Notes: generated by a model not told the origin, from the sequence alone. Numbered from the stretch's first letter, positions 46,274-59,491 are shown. The stretch: 64,000 bases of DNA from Lasiosphaeria ovina (GCA_033439765.1 JAULSN010000009.1:1612001-1676000), one strand, 5' to 3'. Numbers and translations: made by a program.

Positions 46274-49200
46274 ATGGCCTCCGACGACGGCACTGCACAC
46301 AGTGCCCATGCTTCTTCCTCCGCTCTCGTGTCGACCGCCACGACTGCGACATCTCAAGCATCCATCTCGGTCGCCCATCAGCATCCCGTTCGGGGCCACA
46401 GCTCAAGGTTGTCTACCGCCGGAAGCGTTCTTGGACGAACGCCTTCACACCAGGCCGCCCCCTCCATTAGCGGCGCCAAGTCTCCTTCCAACCTCACAGA
46501 CAAAGGCGCCTCTCTCGAATCGTCGGTAAAAAAGTTCCGCATCGTTGAGGCCCTCCGCAACGGTGACACGGCGTCCATCTCCAAAGCAATACGCGAGAAC
46601 TGCGAGAACGGGCCTCGCGCGAGCACCTCGTCGTTTGCCACCCAGTCCGGCCTCCTTGAGGATACCACCATACTCCATTTAGCCATTCAGTGCGCGGAGC
46701 AGCCCGTGGTTGAGTACGTCCTGTCTGACGGCGCCGGATCCCTCGACATCAACGCCCGCGATAAGGATGGCAACACGCCTCTCCATATTGCCGCCGTTCA
46801 GGGTCGAAGCCAGGTCGTTCGTCTCCTGCTCGAAAACAAGGAAATCAACGACGCCGTTCCGAACAACCTAGGCCGCCTTCCAATCGACCTCGCTCGAAAT
46901 CCCGACATCTTCCAGCAATTGCAGCTCTCCCGGTCTTTATTTGCCGAAAGCAAGATTAGGCAGGTTCAAGATCTCATTCTCCATGGCGAATTCAAGGTTC
47001 TCGAGCGCGTGCTAGAGGAGCCACGCTTCAAGACGGTTCTGGACATCAACAGCACCGAGTTCGCATCCGACCCCATCACGATCCAAGCCGGCGGCACCCT
47101 TCTCCACGAGGCGGCACGCCGTAAGAACACCAAGTTGATCCAGGTCCTCCTGCTCCATGGTGCCGATCCCTTCCGTCGGGACCGCAAGGGCAAGCTGCCG
47201 CAAGACGTGACAAAGGACGAGATCACCCGGGCCATGCTGAAAAAATCCCCTGCCGCTGTTGCCGCCCAGAGGGGCATTCAGGAGAAGGCTGTTTTAGGTT
47301 CCACATCGCAGGGGGTCACAACCACGACACCCGGAGATCCCCTTGCCGGAAGAGAAGCGCGCGAGATGAAGGGATACCTCAAGAAGTGGACCAATTACCG
47401 GAAGGGCTACCAACTCAGGTGGTTCGTTCTGGAAGACGGCGTTCTGAGTTATTACAAGCACCAAGATGACGCTGGGTCCGCCTGCCGTGGCGCCATCAAC
47501 ATGCGAATTGCAAAGCTGCACATGAGCGCCGACGAAAAGACAAAGTTTGAAATCATTGGCAAATCTTCGGTCAAGTACACGCTCAAAGCAAACCACGAGG
47601 TAGAAGCAAAGCGCTGGTTCTGGGCCCTCAATAACTCAATACAGTGGACCAAGGACCAAGCCAAGGAGGAAGAGAAGCAACGCGCTCGGAGTGCCGAGCT
47701 CCTCAAGCAGGCCAAGGCCGAGCACACCCAAGGCGCCTCTGATCCGGCGAGCGAGAGCGCCAGCCTTGCAGACCACAAGCGTCACAGTTTCCAGCTATCG
47801 CGGCTGCAGTCATCAAACCGAGGATCCACGACCAAAATCCCATATGGTGCCAGCACTATCGGGAGCAACGATGAAGATGACTTTACAGATGCAGGCACAG
47901 ACGCAAATAGGATCGAGCGCAATGGCGGAGGGGCGCCTGGAGATGTTGACAATGACTACGATGATGACGACTATGGCGAAGACTCGAGCGGCCAGGATGC
48001 CCCTGCGGTGAACAAGGACGCCTTCAACATCACTGCTCAGTCTGCCAAGTTGCAGCTGGATACTATGGCCCACGTCACCTCGGCTCTGCTTGCGGAAGCT
48101 GCCAGGAATCCAACTCTCACTCTGCAGGACCCAAAGGCCTCGCAGGCCCTGTCCACTTATGATGCCGCAATTCTCTCACTTACCGGACTCATTGGCGACC
48201 TTCTCCGAATTTCAAGGGATAGAGACGCATATTGGCAATATCGCCTCGACCGTGAGAGCGAAATGCGGCGCATGTGGGAGGAGAGCATGGCCCAGGTTGC
48301 CAAGGAGCAAGAGGCCCTTGAGGCCCGAGTTGGCGAAGCGGAATCGAAGCGGAAAATCACGAAGCGTATTCTCAAGGAAGCTATTGAGAGCGGCATGATT
48401 GAAGATGGCCAGGGATCTCACACGCCAGTGATTTCTGTTGATGCGGCCCATGAAGGAGCGGCAGACGAAGTCGTGGGCTCAAAATCCCCTGCACTTAGCA
48501 TCGCCAGGCGCCAGACCGTCATCGCCCAGGTCGCCGGCATCTCCGACTCGGAATCTGACGAGGAAGAGTTCTTCGACGCTGTTGACGCCGGAGAGGTTGA
48601 AGTGTCTCAATTTCCTCCGTCGGAGACTGTCCCATCCCAGAATGAAACGCAGCTGGTCGTTTCGGATGCTCTCAATATCAGCGACTCATTCAGCGGGTAC
48701 GAGAACGGCATTCGAACAAAACTCAAGATGGACGCAGACAACCGGCCAAAGATCTCGCTCTGGGTACATTTGAACCCCTCTATGATATCTCTGCGTGTCT
48801 TGCCGTGATAATTGCTAACGTTCTGTCGAATAGGGCATCCTCAAATCAATGATAGGCAAAGACATGACCAAGATGACTTTGCCGGTGTCTTTCAATGAGC
48901 CTACATCTCTACTCTACCGCTGTGCCGAGGATATGGAATACGCAGATCTCTTAGATCTTGCGGCTGATCGGACTGATTCGATAGAGCGTCTGCTGTACGT
49001 AGGTGCATTCGCCGCCAGCGAATACGCGTCTACCATTGGACGTGTTGCCAAGCCATTCAACCCGCTGTTAGGCGAGACGTTTGAGTATGTAAGGCCAGAC
49101 AAAAACTACCGCTTCTTCATTGAGCAAGTCAGCCATCACCCGCCCGTCGGTGCAGCCTGGGCCGAATCTCCCAAATGGACTTATTATGGCGAGTCGGCTG

Positions 49201-50015
49201 TCAGATCTAAATTTTACGGGCGGTCCTTCGATATCAATCCTCTTGGCACATGGTTTCTCAAGCTCAGACCGACCTCAGGTGGGAAAGAGGACTTCTTTAC
49301 CTGGAAGAAGGTCACGTCGTCGGTCGTTGGCATCATCACGGGCAACCCCGTGGTTGACAACTATGGCATGATGGAGATCAAGAACTGGACGACGGGCGAA
49401 ATCTGCTACATCGAGTTCAAACCCCGGGGCTGGAAGCAGTCAAGCGCCTACCAGATTGCTGGAAAGATTGTTGACGCCAACGGGCGGGTGCGCGTCAGCT
49501 TGGGTGGCCGGTGGAATTCGAAGCTGTATGCCCGTTTGACTCCCGGGTACGAGGCCACGATCGAGGAGCCCGCAACCGACAGTGAATCGGTCTACCGCGG
49601 CAGCATCAATGACCAGAGCAAGGCATTCCTCATTTGGCAGGCCAACCCGCGGCCAACGGGCATCCCGTTCAACCTGACACCGTTCGTTCTCTCGTTCAAC
49701 CACATTGACGACAAGCTCAAGCCATGGCTGGCTCCCACCGACTCTCGCTTCCGCCCCGATCAGCGCGCCATGGAAGAGGGCGAATACGACGTCGCGGCGA
49801 CGGAGAAGAACCGCCTCGAGGAGGCACAGCGCGCCCGCCGCCGCGAGCGTGAGAACAAGGGTCTCGAGTTCGTGCCAGCCTGGTTCACCAAGGCCCGCTG
49901 CGAGATCACTGGCGAAGAGTACTGGAAGTTCAACGGCAAGTACTGGGATAGGCGAGCTCAAGCCGGTCCCAAAGGCGACCCTAATGTCTGGGATGGCCTG
50001 GAGAAGGTTTTCTGA
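46274..50015 (+). CDS. Oxysterol-binding protein, ankyrin-PH-ORD (Osh1/Osh2 type)
   Basis: Two exons, 46274-48763 and 48834-50015, with a 70-nt phase-0 intron containing GCTAAC, give 1,223 residues. Ankyrin repeats occupy about residues 128-310 (TILHLAIQCAEQPVVEYVL, DGNTPLHIAAVQGRSQVV, GGTLLHEAARRKNTKLIQV). A PH domain lies at about 363-460 (MKGYLKKWTNYRKGYQLRWF). A FFAT-like motif EEFFDAVD near residue 765 sits in an acidic stretch, predicting binding to ER VAP proteins. The ORD spans about 831-1190 with the fingerprint EQVSHHPP near residue 927. The architecture matches yeast Osh1/Swh1 and Osh2, which exchange sterol and phosphoinositides at ER-Golgi/nucleus or ER-plasma membrane contacts. 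An upstream coding exon is not excluded. Confidence 0.96.
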
Positions 50016-51103
50016 TTGCGCGAGTTTATTTGCTCCGCAGTGGTGGCGAGTGTGTGGTTTCTTACTAATGGTATATGGTGGCGGATTGCGCTTGCTTTTG
50101 ATTCAGCTGATTGGTCTTGTTGTGTGGGAGAAAAAAAAAGCGTTTGTTACTGCCTAGGATAATAGCGAGAATGAAGGAAGGATTATGGTGGCCGTCCCAC
50201 TCCTAATCGATGTACAGAGTAGACAGACTCAGTAGCAAGCAGCTTATATATCTTACAAATAAAGTTTTATCCTCCGTGACATGTGTGTCCGCGAGAGTTA
50301 ATTTATTCAAGAGTCTTTGTTTTTATTTGGCTTCTTTTGCTCTGTTGGCAGGCAGATTTTATATCCAAAAGTGCCCTCGGTAATGGAGTGTGTAGGTAGG
50401 TGACATCGTCATACCTAAGGTACCTAGGCAGCTACCGTACCTTGATGGCCGTGCTGAGGACGAATGCTCCATGGTGCGGATGTGACTCTACGTCATGCCA
50501 ACCCAGCCGCCCGTTCTGCGCCCCCTACCACAAACAGTCGGGCAGGGACCTAACCAAGCAATGGGGGGCGTGGGGGTAAACAACAGTCAACTGCAGGACG
50601 TCCTCTTGAAATCTACACACAAAAGCAGATGCTCGGCGACCCATTCGGATTTGGCAAAGGAGTCGGTCTCGAAAGGTGAAAAGAGTAGAGCAGACTAATA
50701 AGCACTACAAGTCCTTGAAATGGTATCCGAAACGACACTCAAACAAACTAACTACCTTGTAACTACCTTGTATGCCCGGCCTGTGCCATGCGATAGCCGT
50801 CATATATAACAGTGATATATAGCTATTTATAATGCTTCCCAGTGACAGGTACGACCAAGATCAAGCTCGCAATGCCGACACCGTAATATAGACCTAGAAC
50901 GCCGGTAGGGATCGTGTGCACCCATGGAACGAATACATAATGCCTCTCAGACAAAACAAATAACAGTAGTATGCGCCTCTATGCAGCTTTGCAATGCAAA
51001 CACACACGCACAGAAAACCAAGAACGAAAGAAAGCAACCCGCAAAACTTGGTCATCATCATTTACCCCAATGCTCTTCAGTACTCAATCTTGGAAAAGTT
51101 GAC
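50016..51103. other. Convergent 3' intergenic region
   Basis: The spacer between the OSBP (+) and MFS transporter (-) tails, with a short repeated CTAACTACCTTGTA-like block near 50745-50775. No gene. Confidence 0.55.
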
Positions 51104-53303
51104 CTAGAACCGCTCCATGAAGTTCTTGCGAACCGTCCACATTCTAGCCCGCTTCCCGTAGATGTACATGGGGATGGTCGAGAAGAGGAGGATGAGCTGG
51201 ATGATGCCTATCCAGACGTATACCGACTTTGGGCCGTCGGCGGTCAACCAGCCAGTCACAAACAGGCTGAAGACGAGGCCGTGGAATATGTTCTTGCTGA
51301 AGTTCAGCGTCACGAGCGCCTCGCCGGCGTACTGCCTGTAGCTGTCGACGCAGAACGTGATGGCCGTCGTCGAGCCAAGCGAGCAGCCGAACGAGACGAC
51401 CCCAAAGAAGACGGTCGGGACCATGTAGTTGTCGCGCACCTGTGCCGACCAGCCGAAGCCCATCAGGCCGACGACCGTCGTGAGCGCCACGGGTGCCGCC
51501 ATGACCAGCCTGAACTCGGGCTCGTAGAGCCCGCCGTTGCGGCGTGCCATCGCCTTGACGATCACGTCCGAGACTTTGCCCGCCACGGCGGTGCCGAGGA
51601 TGCCGCCGATGAACGGGCTCAGGTAGACGAGCCCCGTCTCCAGGGCGTTGAAGTCGTAGATTTCCTCGCGGTAGATCACGGCTACCGACTCCGAGATGAC
51701 GATCAGCCACCCGACGGAGCAGGCGTACACGACGGCAGACCAGAGCACGGCAGGGTAGGAAAAGAGAATCAGGGGCCGGATGGCGACTTTGTGCCATTTG
51801 TCATTGTTGAGACGCCCGTGGAACGGCCTCAGCTGCTGGATGAACGACTGGGCCGGCTTTGTGCGCAGCGTGGTTGTGTAGGCCTGACGACCAGTTACAA
51901 GTCGGACACTCGAGACTGACTGGGACTCGGTGTCTGTATCCGCAAAGTAGTCGGCCCGGCCAGACCCAGGAGTGGGGGGGATTATGCTCGCTGGCGTGGT
52001 CGGCGACAGAGGGGTTTGAGGCTGAACGGAAAGGCCGGAAGCTGAGCCATGGTGAGCTGAAGTCGAAGCCGTGGGGTCAGAAGCCGAGCCTTCTTGGGCT
52101 CCGTGGCTAGAAGACCCGTCTCTCTCGTCTGTAGGGGGGGCGAATCCGACATGGGCTCTCTTGGGCCGCGAGTCAGATCCGGCTGCTGCTGCTGCTGGCG
52201 GTGTTACAACTGCTTCTGCTGGGACCTCCGAACCGGTGTGTTGTTCGTTCGGTTGCGCAGGACCCAGCCCAGAGTGAGCAGCTTGATTGACATCGCGTTT
52301 TGACGAGTATCGGCGGAAGAAGTTCGGCCTCGAACTCGACTTTCGTGACTTCCTCGGTGTTGGGGCCCGATCCCAAAAAGTCTCAGGCGCAAAGAAGAAC
52401 AGAAGAATTCCGCAAAATGAGACAACAATGGCAACGATCCTGAGAAATAAGACAGGTTAGAGCCGCATAAGTAGGTGGTTTGGGGGGGTTTCAAGCTTAC
52501 CAAAAGACCCATCGCCAGCCCAGCCTCTGGATGATAGCTGCACTAACAAGAGGGACGATGTTCTTCCCGCCGAGCAGCAGCAAGGTATAGATGCCAATCC
52601 GAAACGCGCGCTCGTGGAGGAAGAAGATCTCGGCAATGGTGGCGGACGGAAGACATTCGACGGGACTGACAGCTACGCCTTGGAATATCCGCGCCAGCAC
52701 CAGGGATGTGAAGCTGGCTGACAGGGCACACCAGACCGAGGTCACGACGAAGAGAACGGCGCCAAAGAGATACACCGGTCTTTTGCCCCACAAGATGGCC
52801 GTCGGCGAAAATACGACAGAGCCGAGGCCCATGCCCATCATGTACAGGCCAGTCGTGAGCGACACGCTGGAAACAGCCACGTCAAAGTCGCTGGACACGT
52901 CAGTGAAACCCGCGGCTAGAATTGGAGTCATGCCGCCGCCGACCATGCAGAAGAGACCCAGAGAGAGCAGAGCCGAGTCTCTCCTCCAGGCAGGCCAGTT
53001 GAGCGGGTCGTTGGCCGAGTCTTCCGGCTGGGGCTCCAAGATGATTTTGCCGTCGCTCGTCTTCTTCTTGGGGTCTGCCGGGGGGGTATGGATTATCCCC
53101 ACCGGCAGAGACGAGTGAGATGTCCGCGCCGGAGCGTTTCTCAAGCCCAGGGGCTCGTTGTGGTCGGGAGCCAGCAGCAGCACCGACCCTGCGTGTAAAG
53201 GGGTAAGCGGCTAGATCGTGTCTCACAGTGGGTCCCGGCGGAGTAAGGGGTTTGTCAACAAACCTGGCACTTCGATCGTCTCTCGGTCGTTGAGGATTCC
53301 CAT
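51104..53303 (-). CDS. MFS transporter, DHA1/Hol1-like
   Basis: Three exons, 53303-53264, 53188-52501 and 52439-51104, with introns of 75 nt (phase 1) and 61 nt (phase 2), give 687 residues. The start MGILNDRETIEVPGSVLLLA is recovered only by splicing. The motif NDPLNWPAWRRD precedes TM1, as in fungal DHA1 drug/cation antiporters. TM1-6 lie at about residues 80-265 and TM7-12 at about 465-670. Between TM6 and TM7 is a 200-residue Ser/Pro/Thr-rich cytosolic loop, longer than usual. The family exports drugs or takes up cations and organic solutes at the plasma membrane; the substrate here is unknown. The loop contains no in-frame ATG, GTG or TTG but is fully open. Confidence 0.9.
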
Positions 53304-54733
53304 ATTCCATCTCGCGGGCCCGGTCTTTTCTTGGGAATCTTTGTCAACTGCCGAGGGCCTTTTCCGCCATGACCGGGTGGTTTCTGTAGGTTGCGCCATG
53401 TTGCGATTCCGGGGAGGGGAATTCCTATTGTATTTTATTCTCGCCCGTGGCGAGTTGCTATGCAGTCAGACCCTCAGAAGAGAAGGGAGAAAACTCTAGG
53501 TGGGCCAATGCCTGCAACAATGGTCTGAGAGGACGAAAACAAGCAGGAATATAAAAGGATGTATATGTAGGTATGGCTACTGTGAAATGCGAGCAAAAGG
53601 TATATGAGGCAGACTAGAGTCCGATGTTGCCAATAGCCGGCACGATCTAGGTATCTGGTTATGATAAGGATGAAAGGCGAGCGAGATGTGGAAGCGTCTT
53701 GAACCGCTAATGCAGTGTTTGCGACCAATCCCACCAAGTAAGAACGGGAAGCATGGGTGCTCCTTGCCCCGTAAGCAGAGGTCAGGCGGGAACTGGGGGC
53801 GGCGGGGAACCTGGAAGCGGCGGGCGCTGGTGCTCTGGGTAGGGATCCGAGGCGCTGCAGCCCGGTTCTCGAGGCCAACCACCTGCTAAGAATGTAAGAG
53901 ACTTGGCCTCGTGGGCACATCTACCTTAGGTAGACGGCACGGAGGCAGGAATGGAGCATTCTGACCCCAAGGAATCCTAGTTGGAGTGGTGTGGGAAGCT
54001 GGCAGCGTTGCAGTGGGTTTTCTACTTGATCCCCTCCTGTCGTTGGCTGGGCTTCCCCCGAATCGAAGATGCCATCCGACGATTCTACGGGGGCCGTAAA
54101 AATGGCGGTGACATGTCAGCAGCACCAATTTCCAATAGATGCTCGTGTCTGATACACTGATATGTGTCCACGGGTCCTGCCTGGTGGTTGCAAGACCTAG
54201 GCTACCTGGTGAGTAGGACTGGAAGCAGTCCGTGTAGGGAGGTCCTGGTGATCGCTTCAACGACCCCACAGCCTGGTGATCTTCGCGGGGCAACCCTAGA
54301 GATTGACCACTCATAAGGTCTACCTGCCTACACTGATGCTGCCTGGAATTGACCGCCCCAGTGAGTGCCACTCTGAACACCCAGGCGATAATGCGGGAAC
54401 CGGGGTTGGAAAGTCGCGAGTCCGTGCGACCTACCCCGCCAAACGCACCCACGCGAGAGCCCTTGACGCACAATGACGCCACTGAACTAGCAGGGAGGTC
54501 GCGAAAGCGGCGAGCTGGCAACCTGTCGCGCGGCCGTCTAGCTACAGCGCTGAGCTTGTGATCGCTAAGTCGCTGTCATCCACGACTTGCGATTTTTGAC
54601 ATCCGCCATCTCAACATATTCCTTATCGGCATCACTGGGCCAATCCCGAGGCCAAAATCCTCCGAAACAAAGAGCTGCACCCGGTGGCCCAACCCCAACC
54701 CGCCCGGTCCTCCGGAAATAAAAGGCCGGGAGC
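53304..54733. other. Divergent intergenic region
   Basis: 1.4 kb between the MFS transporter and the thioredoxin-like gene. A 211-codon minus-strand frame (53886-54521) shows no domain and low-complexity composition, so it was not called. Confidence 0.5.
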
Positions 54734-55399
54734 ATGGGGCCAATTCGAGTGGTGACGGGGCGCGTCTCTCCCATCACCAAGGCCGCCTTACGATGCACCC
54801 AGCCGACGACGGCGTCACGGGCAGTCTTCTCGACGTCGCACCGCGTTGAGGCTTCTCGCAACCAAGTATATGCATCGTGAGTGCCACCCTGAACCGGCCG
54901 CCGCATGGTCTAGAACGCCGCTTTGTGTTCTGTTCATTCCCCCAACTTTGCGAACAGGGTGCGAAACGCCGACCAACTCCAAACATATCTGCTGCTCTCG
55001 TCGTCGACGCGAACCCCCCTCCTGACGCTCTGGACAACATCCTGGTGCTCAACCTGCCGCGTCGTGGCACCACTCCTCGAGCATCTCGTCGAGTCGGGCG
55101 TCGGTGAGGTCGAGGGCGGCGTCAGCTACTGTACCGTCGAATATGACGCACCCGATGTCATGGAAGCCGGGCTGGGCCTGACATACATGATCAACTCGAT
55201 CCCGACGCTGCTGAGCTTCGACGCGCAGGAGGCCCAGACCCAGACCAAGGTTGCCGACGGCAGGCAGTTGTCCGACCGCAAGTTTCTGGAAGAGTGGATC
55301 AGGAATGAAGCGCGGCGGCACGGTAATAGGGGCGGCGGCGACGGCGGAGGCCGGAGTCCATTGGGCTTTCTCGGTGGGCTCTTCGGCAAGCCGAAGTAA
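54734..55399 (+). CDS. Thioredoxin-like protein, probably mitochondrial
   Basis: Two exons, 54734-54876 and 54958-55399, with an 81-nt phase-2 intron (GTGAGT..ACAG), give 194 residues. The first 45 residues are basic and Ser/Thr-rich without acidic residues until about 42 (RVVTGRVSPITKAALR, AVFSTSHRVEASRN), a typical mitochondrial presequence. The thioredoxin fold shows TLWTTSWCSTC with Cys78 and Cys81 as the CXXC pair, and the cis-proline loop NSIPTLLSF. The active-site spacing is that of thioredoxin, but the dipeptide is Ser-Thr rather than Gly-Pro. The C-terminus is Gly-rich (GGGDGGGRSPLGFLGGLFG). The likely role is dithiol-disulfide exchange in mitochondria; the substrate is unknown. Confidence 0.85.
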
Positions 55400-57927
55400 A
55401 AATACCATTGCCGTGGCCGCAGTGTCTTCTGTGTCGCCGATACCTCACTAGGTACTCACCCCGTATGTACTTGTACGTACATATCAGCACGGTCGATTTC
55501 CGCCTGAATGCGGACACACCCGTATGTCCACCGATAAAAGACAATAGGCGGGACTGTTGTAAAAAATATATCCAGGCCGTGGGTCCATTGCGTATGCATT
55601 CATGTCGTGGTTTGCAGCCCGCCATTGACATACTCCTTGGCCAGCTTATTATATGTAAGCACGAGAAGTGCAAGGACGTGAAGCTCGATACTGAGAAGCT
55701 GAGGCTCAGACGGGCTCGAAACGTTGGGACCGTGGGGAGGTGTATCCGGTGGTGTGGCTGGTGAGGGCGGTCGAGCGGATCGACGGCGAGTGCGGGGTGG
55801 ATCCGGACAGTGGCCATCGTCGCCAGAATGAGCGTCGCGCCGCGCGTAGTTAACCAGTGTCCTTGATAATTTAATGTTTCTTTCCAGTGCCTCTCTTCAA
55901 TCTGCAGGACGACGAGGCCGCCAGCGCGCCGCGCCACTCGTAGCGCCGGCCGACCTACTGCTGAGGAAAATCCACCGCCACGAATTAGCCACAAATATTC
56001 TCGCCTCAGGCGACAAGCTCAGGGGTAAAGTAAATAAGTGTAGATAGCGCTGGGTAATTCACGTCGTGAGCCTGCCTTAGTGATCACGAATGGAATGAGG
56101 CAAAGTCGGAAGCAACTATTCACGAGTTGAATATTTATACATTGTACGCTGGGCTTGGTGCTAACGCTCAGCGCCACACGTCGTTAACTTATTCGACTAT
56201 TTTAGTCGTCCATTTGAGAGCGAACCTATGAGGAATAGTCAATTCGTATATGATTGCTATTTACCAAATAATGGCTATATATTAACGAGCTGGACATATG
56301 AATGGCACGGGGTAAATACGTGGATATCGAGAGGGGAATTTTCATCAATGCTTCTCATCCACTGTTGAGACGAAAGAGGAGCGCTACTACCGTATATTTG
56401 CTAAATAACGGGGATGATATCTAGTGCTTAGGGGATAATGTGCAATAAAGACTTCGGGCTCAAGTCGCGCATTCAAGCCGCTCTGTCACCTAGATTTAGC
56501 TATACTGCACGATATGTCACGGTGTAATGCGATTTTGGTTAACAGCGCGGGCCTGGCCACGCGCGCGCCCGGCGTAACAGTGGCATGGCGGGGTCATTAA
56601 CCCCCTGCCAACAAGCTGTGAGGTCGTGAAGGTAAGTTGTGTTACGACCGGGAACCAACCTACCTACGCGTAGGTTGACTGCAAGACCCGGGAAACCGGC
56701 TTGCAGGCAACAATCTTGCAAATGACAGGCCGGCTGACTGGCCCGGGCAACCAGCTTGCAATTGAACTACGTTGCAACTGACAGGTTGACAGGGCACCTC
56801 AACTATCTTATAGGCAACTTAGTGGCTTGCAGTCCACAGGCAGCAAATATGTGCGCCGCAAGCCCATTCTATATTCGTCGGCGCAGAGAGATTTCTTCCT
56901 GTCACTAGATATCCCCAGCGGGACACAAAACTAAAACACCGACGTCTACTCTTTATTAGCCTAGAGTTACCTAAAATACGGTGGGCAGCCAAGGTGGGCA
57001 GCCAAGGTGGCCCATCTTCGAAGACCTCCTCGCTGGTTTGAACGGTCAGTGTATCCAGGTGAACCGAGAATCCCACTAATGCGAAGTAGCGCGGACAGTG
57101 CAAGAACAAAGCGGATTTTGAACGGGTTTCAACAGTAGACGGCGTCTTCGGCTCGTCTACTCCCCAGGCTAGCTCGGATTAAAAGCAGATAATTTCTTCG
57201 AGGGAGGCTTGATAGCGATAGTGAGGACCCATTTTGCCAGTTATAGGCTGTTGGGAGTTCGTAGCAGCTTGGGCGACAAGCGTTGTTAGTAAGTGCAGTG
57301 AAGGCACCGTTACCTCCACACTGCTGGAGCAAAACACATTCCCCACTGCCGCCATCATCGCCCTCCTTCATTTGGCCGCTTCCACCACCGCCGGAACACA
57401 GCCGCATCGTCCGGTTTTTCTACTGCGCCCTTTTATCTTGGCAACCTGTCAAGCTCGAGCGGGAGCGCACTCTCGATTCTCTGACCTTAGAATCGCCCGG
57501 TTCTTCTAGCCTACCATCAAGTTACCCAGCTTCCGTGCCGAAAGTGCCCCACGCGCATGACCATGCTGCCAGCATGACGATACCTAAAGCCCAGGCGTCA
57601 CCGGAGAATCCACGAGCGCTCCTGCCGAGGCGGAAGAGAAGGAAACCATCGATCCGACCCGCCGTCCGAGCACTCCCACCGGAGAGACTGAGAAGAAACG
57701 ACCGCTCTAGGCTGCCGTTCGAGTACCCCATCTCTCCCTCGCTCTGGCAGTGTCCTGACGGCGGTCTCCCCGGCCCAACGAAGTGCTGGCGATTCTCCGG
57801 GCCATACGCACGAGGCCACCGCCGGACCCGATGGACTTGGCAACCGAAGGAGCCTCGAAACGCCTTCTATGGCTTAAGCTTTCGCTCCACTCCAAGTAAT
57901 TCGGCTATGACCGTATCAAACCTCTCC
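55400..57927. other. Intergenic, partly AT-rich, repeat debris
   Basis: The stretch 55960-56540 is AT-rich and has no coding frame, like RIP-decayed repeats. From 56700 to 56800 short direct repeats of the type GGCAACCAGCTTGCA/GCTTGCAGGCAAC occur. A 13-bp repeat cluster sits at 56980-57012. A 248-codon plus-strand frame (57283-58029) runs into the HNH gene on the other strand and lacks any domain. Confidence 0.45.
56980..57012. repeat. 13-bp minisatellite cluster, copy 1 (GGTGGGCAG orientation)
   Basis: GGTGGGCAGCCAA is repeated about two and a half times. Its reverse complement shares the CTGCCCACC core and 13-bp period with the array at 60631-60792. Confidence 0.85.
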
Positions 57928-59491
57928 TCAGATCATAGCCTTTCCCTCCATATCATCGAGGATCTTGTTAATATACGCCCCTGCTGCCGAAAGGTGAAGG
58001 ATGTGGGCAATGGCGCTGTGGAGTGTTAGGAGCCGTGTCAAGGGAGGATCGATGCTCCGACTCTCAGTGAGGAAGAGTGCACGCGTAACAGGTAGTAGAC
58101 CTCGTACGATACCAGAAGGGAGAAAGAAGCCGATTCGGTAAGTATGCGGCGGTTGGCCAGGGACAGGCTCGAAAAACACCTCAAAGTCACCAAAAAAAAA
58201 CCCGTGCAGATTGTGGGTCACCGTCATGGCGTTCCGTGATCGATCAATATCGTTACCATCAGTTAGATCGACTACATCATAGTCAAACATATTGAGGATC
58301 GTAAGCGCGGCTTCTTTCGAACGGGACTAGCAACTGATTAGTTCGAATACTTTATATATCGGGACGGGAAACAAACCAATTGGGAATCCGCATCCCGTGA
58401 TGTAAGGGAATGGGGAAGGATATGTGCCACCCCTAGACTCTCAAACTGAGTTTCTTCCAAGAGCAATTTCTTATCGTCATCCCACGCATCATCGCCATAT
58501 TGTTTCATGCGTTTTGTTGCTTCGTCTTGGTCGAATCGACGACTTATGATACAACGATGCCGGTCGCGGATGAGGAATTCACCGCGGAGTTCTGACACTC
58601 GCTCTGCCGTGCCGACGAAGTCTTGGAATTCTCTTCCTTGCGCTGGCTGAATGGCGGAATGGTATACTGAGGAAGGCTGCGGTGCCTTCTTTGTGGATGC
58701 TTTTACTAGGAGACATTAGCTTGAGACCGCAAGTGAGGAAGGGGGAGGCCAGGTCTTACGAGGGAGGAATAAGTTGTCGAAGAGATGTTCTGCAAAGCGA
58801 ACTACAGCAGCTTCCGGCTCCGTATTGTCGGAATCAACGTCATCTTCGCCGTCTATGGAGAGTGCGACGGGCTGAAAAAAAGCCCGGAGAAAAATATCCT
58901 GCGATTTCTCTGAGTGTGAATATTCGTACGTGAGGCGAACAAGGGGCGGTTATAATGACCTCTGGACCTGTCGCTCCTCGTTTCTGTATCCTCGAAGTAG
59001 CTTATGATGGTAAAATTTGTGCCTTGCCTGATCACGTCGACCTGGTCCTAACGGCGCCTCTGATGAGAGATGTATAATTCCCTCCAGGGACGATTAGCGG
59101 CGATGGTGAGGAAAGCGGTGGGGCTAGCCATTCTATCGTTATTGTCGCTACTATGGTGCCAAAAAAATTTGTGTCTAGAGTCTGTTATGGAGGACACTTT
59201 TCACGGTCTGTCCACGGAGACCCTACTGCGGGGTAGTGCGGAGTAGTGGTGCTCGGCTGCCTCACGCTTTTGCTTGGCTCTCGAGTACTCCTCCTCAGCC
59301 GCCTGTAGTTGCTCTTCATTCGTTGCTTTCTCGTTTTCGCTCTCTGCGATCTTCCGTAGCAGCTGCTTTTCGGCTTCGCCATGGCGTTCGTTGTCTGCTT
59401 TGGAGATTAACGCCCTTGCTACGACCAACTTAACCACCGTTGTTTTCTTCCTTTTTACACGCGTACCTACATCTAACACCAAGGCAGGCAT
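57928..59491 (-). CDS. Fungal HNH_2 endonuclease-domain protein, 5' part eroded or uncertain
   Basis: The 3' exons are clear: 58990 (approximate) to 58760, then 58705-58377, then 58326-57928, with introns of 54 and 50 nt. They encode VRFAEHLFDNLFLP, then the HNH core RDRHRCIISRRFD with VAHILPHSL, then MFDYDVVDLTDGNDIDRSRNAMTVT, which together are the pattern of the fungal HNH_2 family (PF13391 type). Upstream, a coiled-coil exon (about 59440-59220; EAEKQLLRKIAESENEKATNEEQLQAAEEEY) fits the usual N-terminal half. Further upstream the pieces GQLRGQRAKRFQGL and ELEFEVASRG sit in different frames with no ATG, suggesting frameshifts or unresolved introns. Function is unproven; nuclease activity is inferred from the HNH residues only. 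Confidence 0.65.

Noticed and set aside
53886..54521. 211-codon minus-strand frame
   Set aside because: No recognisable motif and unlikely composition; it lies in the promoter space between two well-supported genes.
57283..58029. 248-codon plus-strand frame
   Set aside because: Its 3' part overlaps the last exon of the HNH_2 gene on the other strand and its sequence is low-complexity without a domain.
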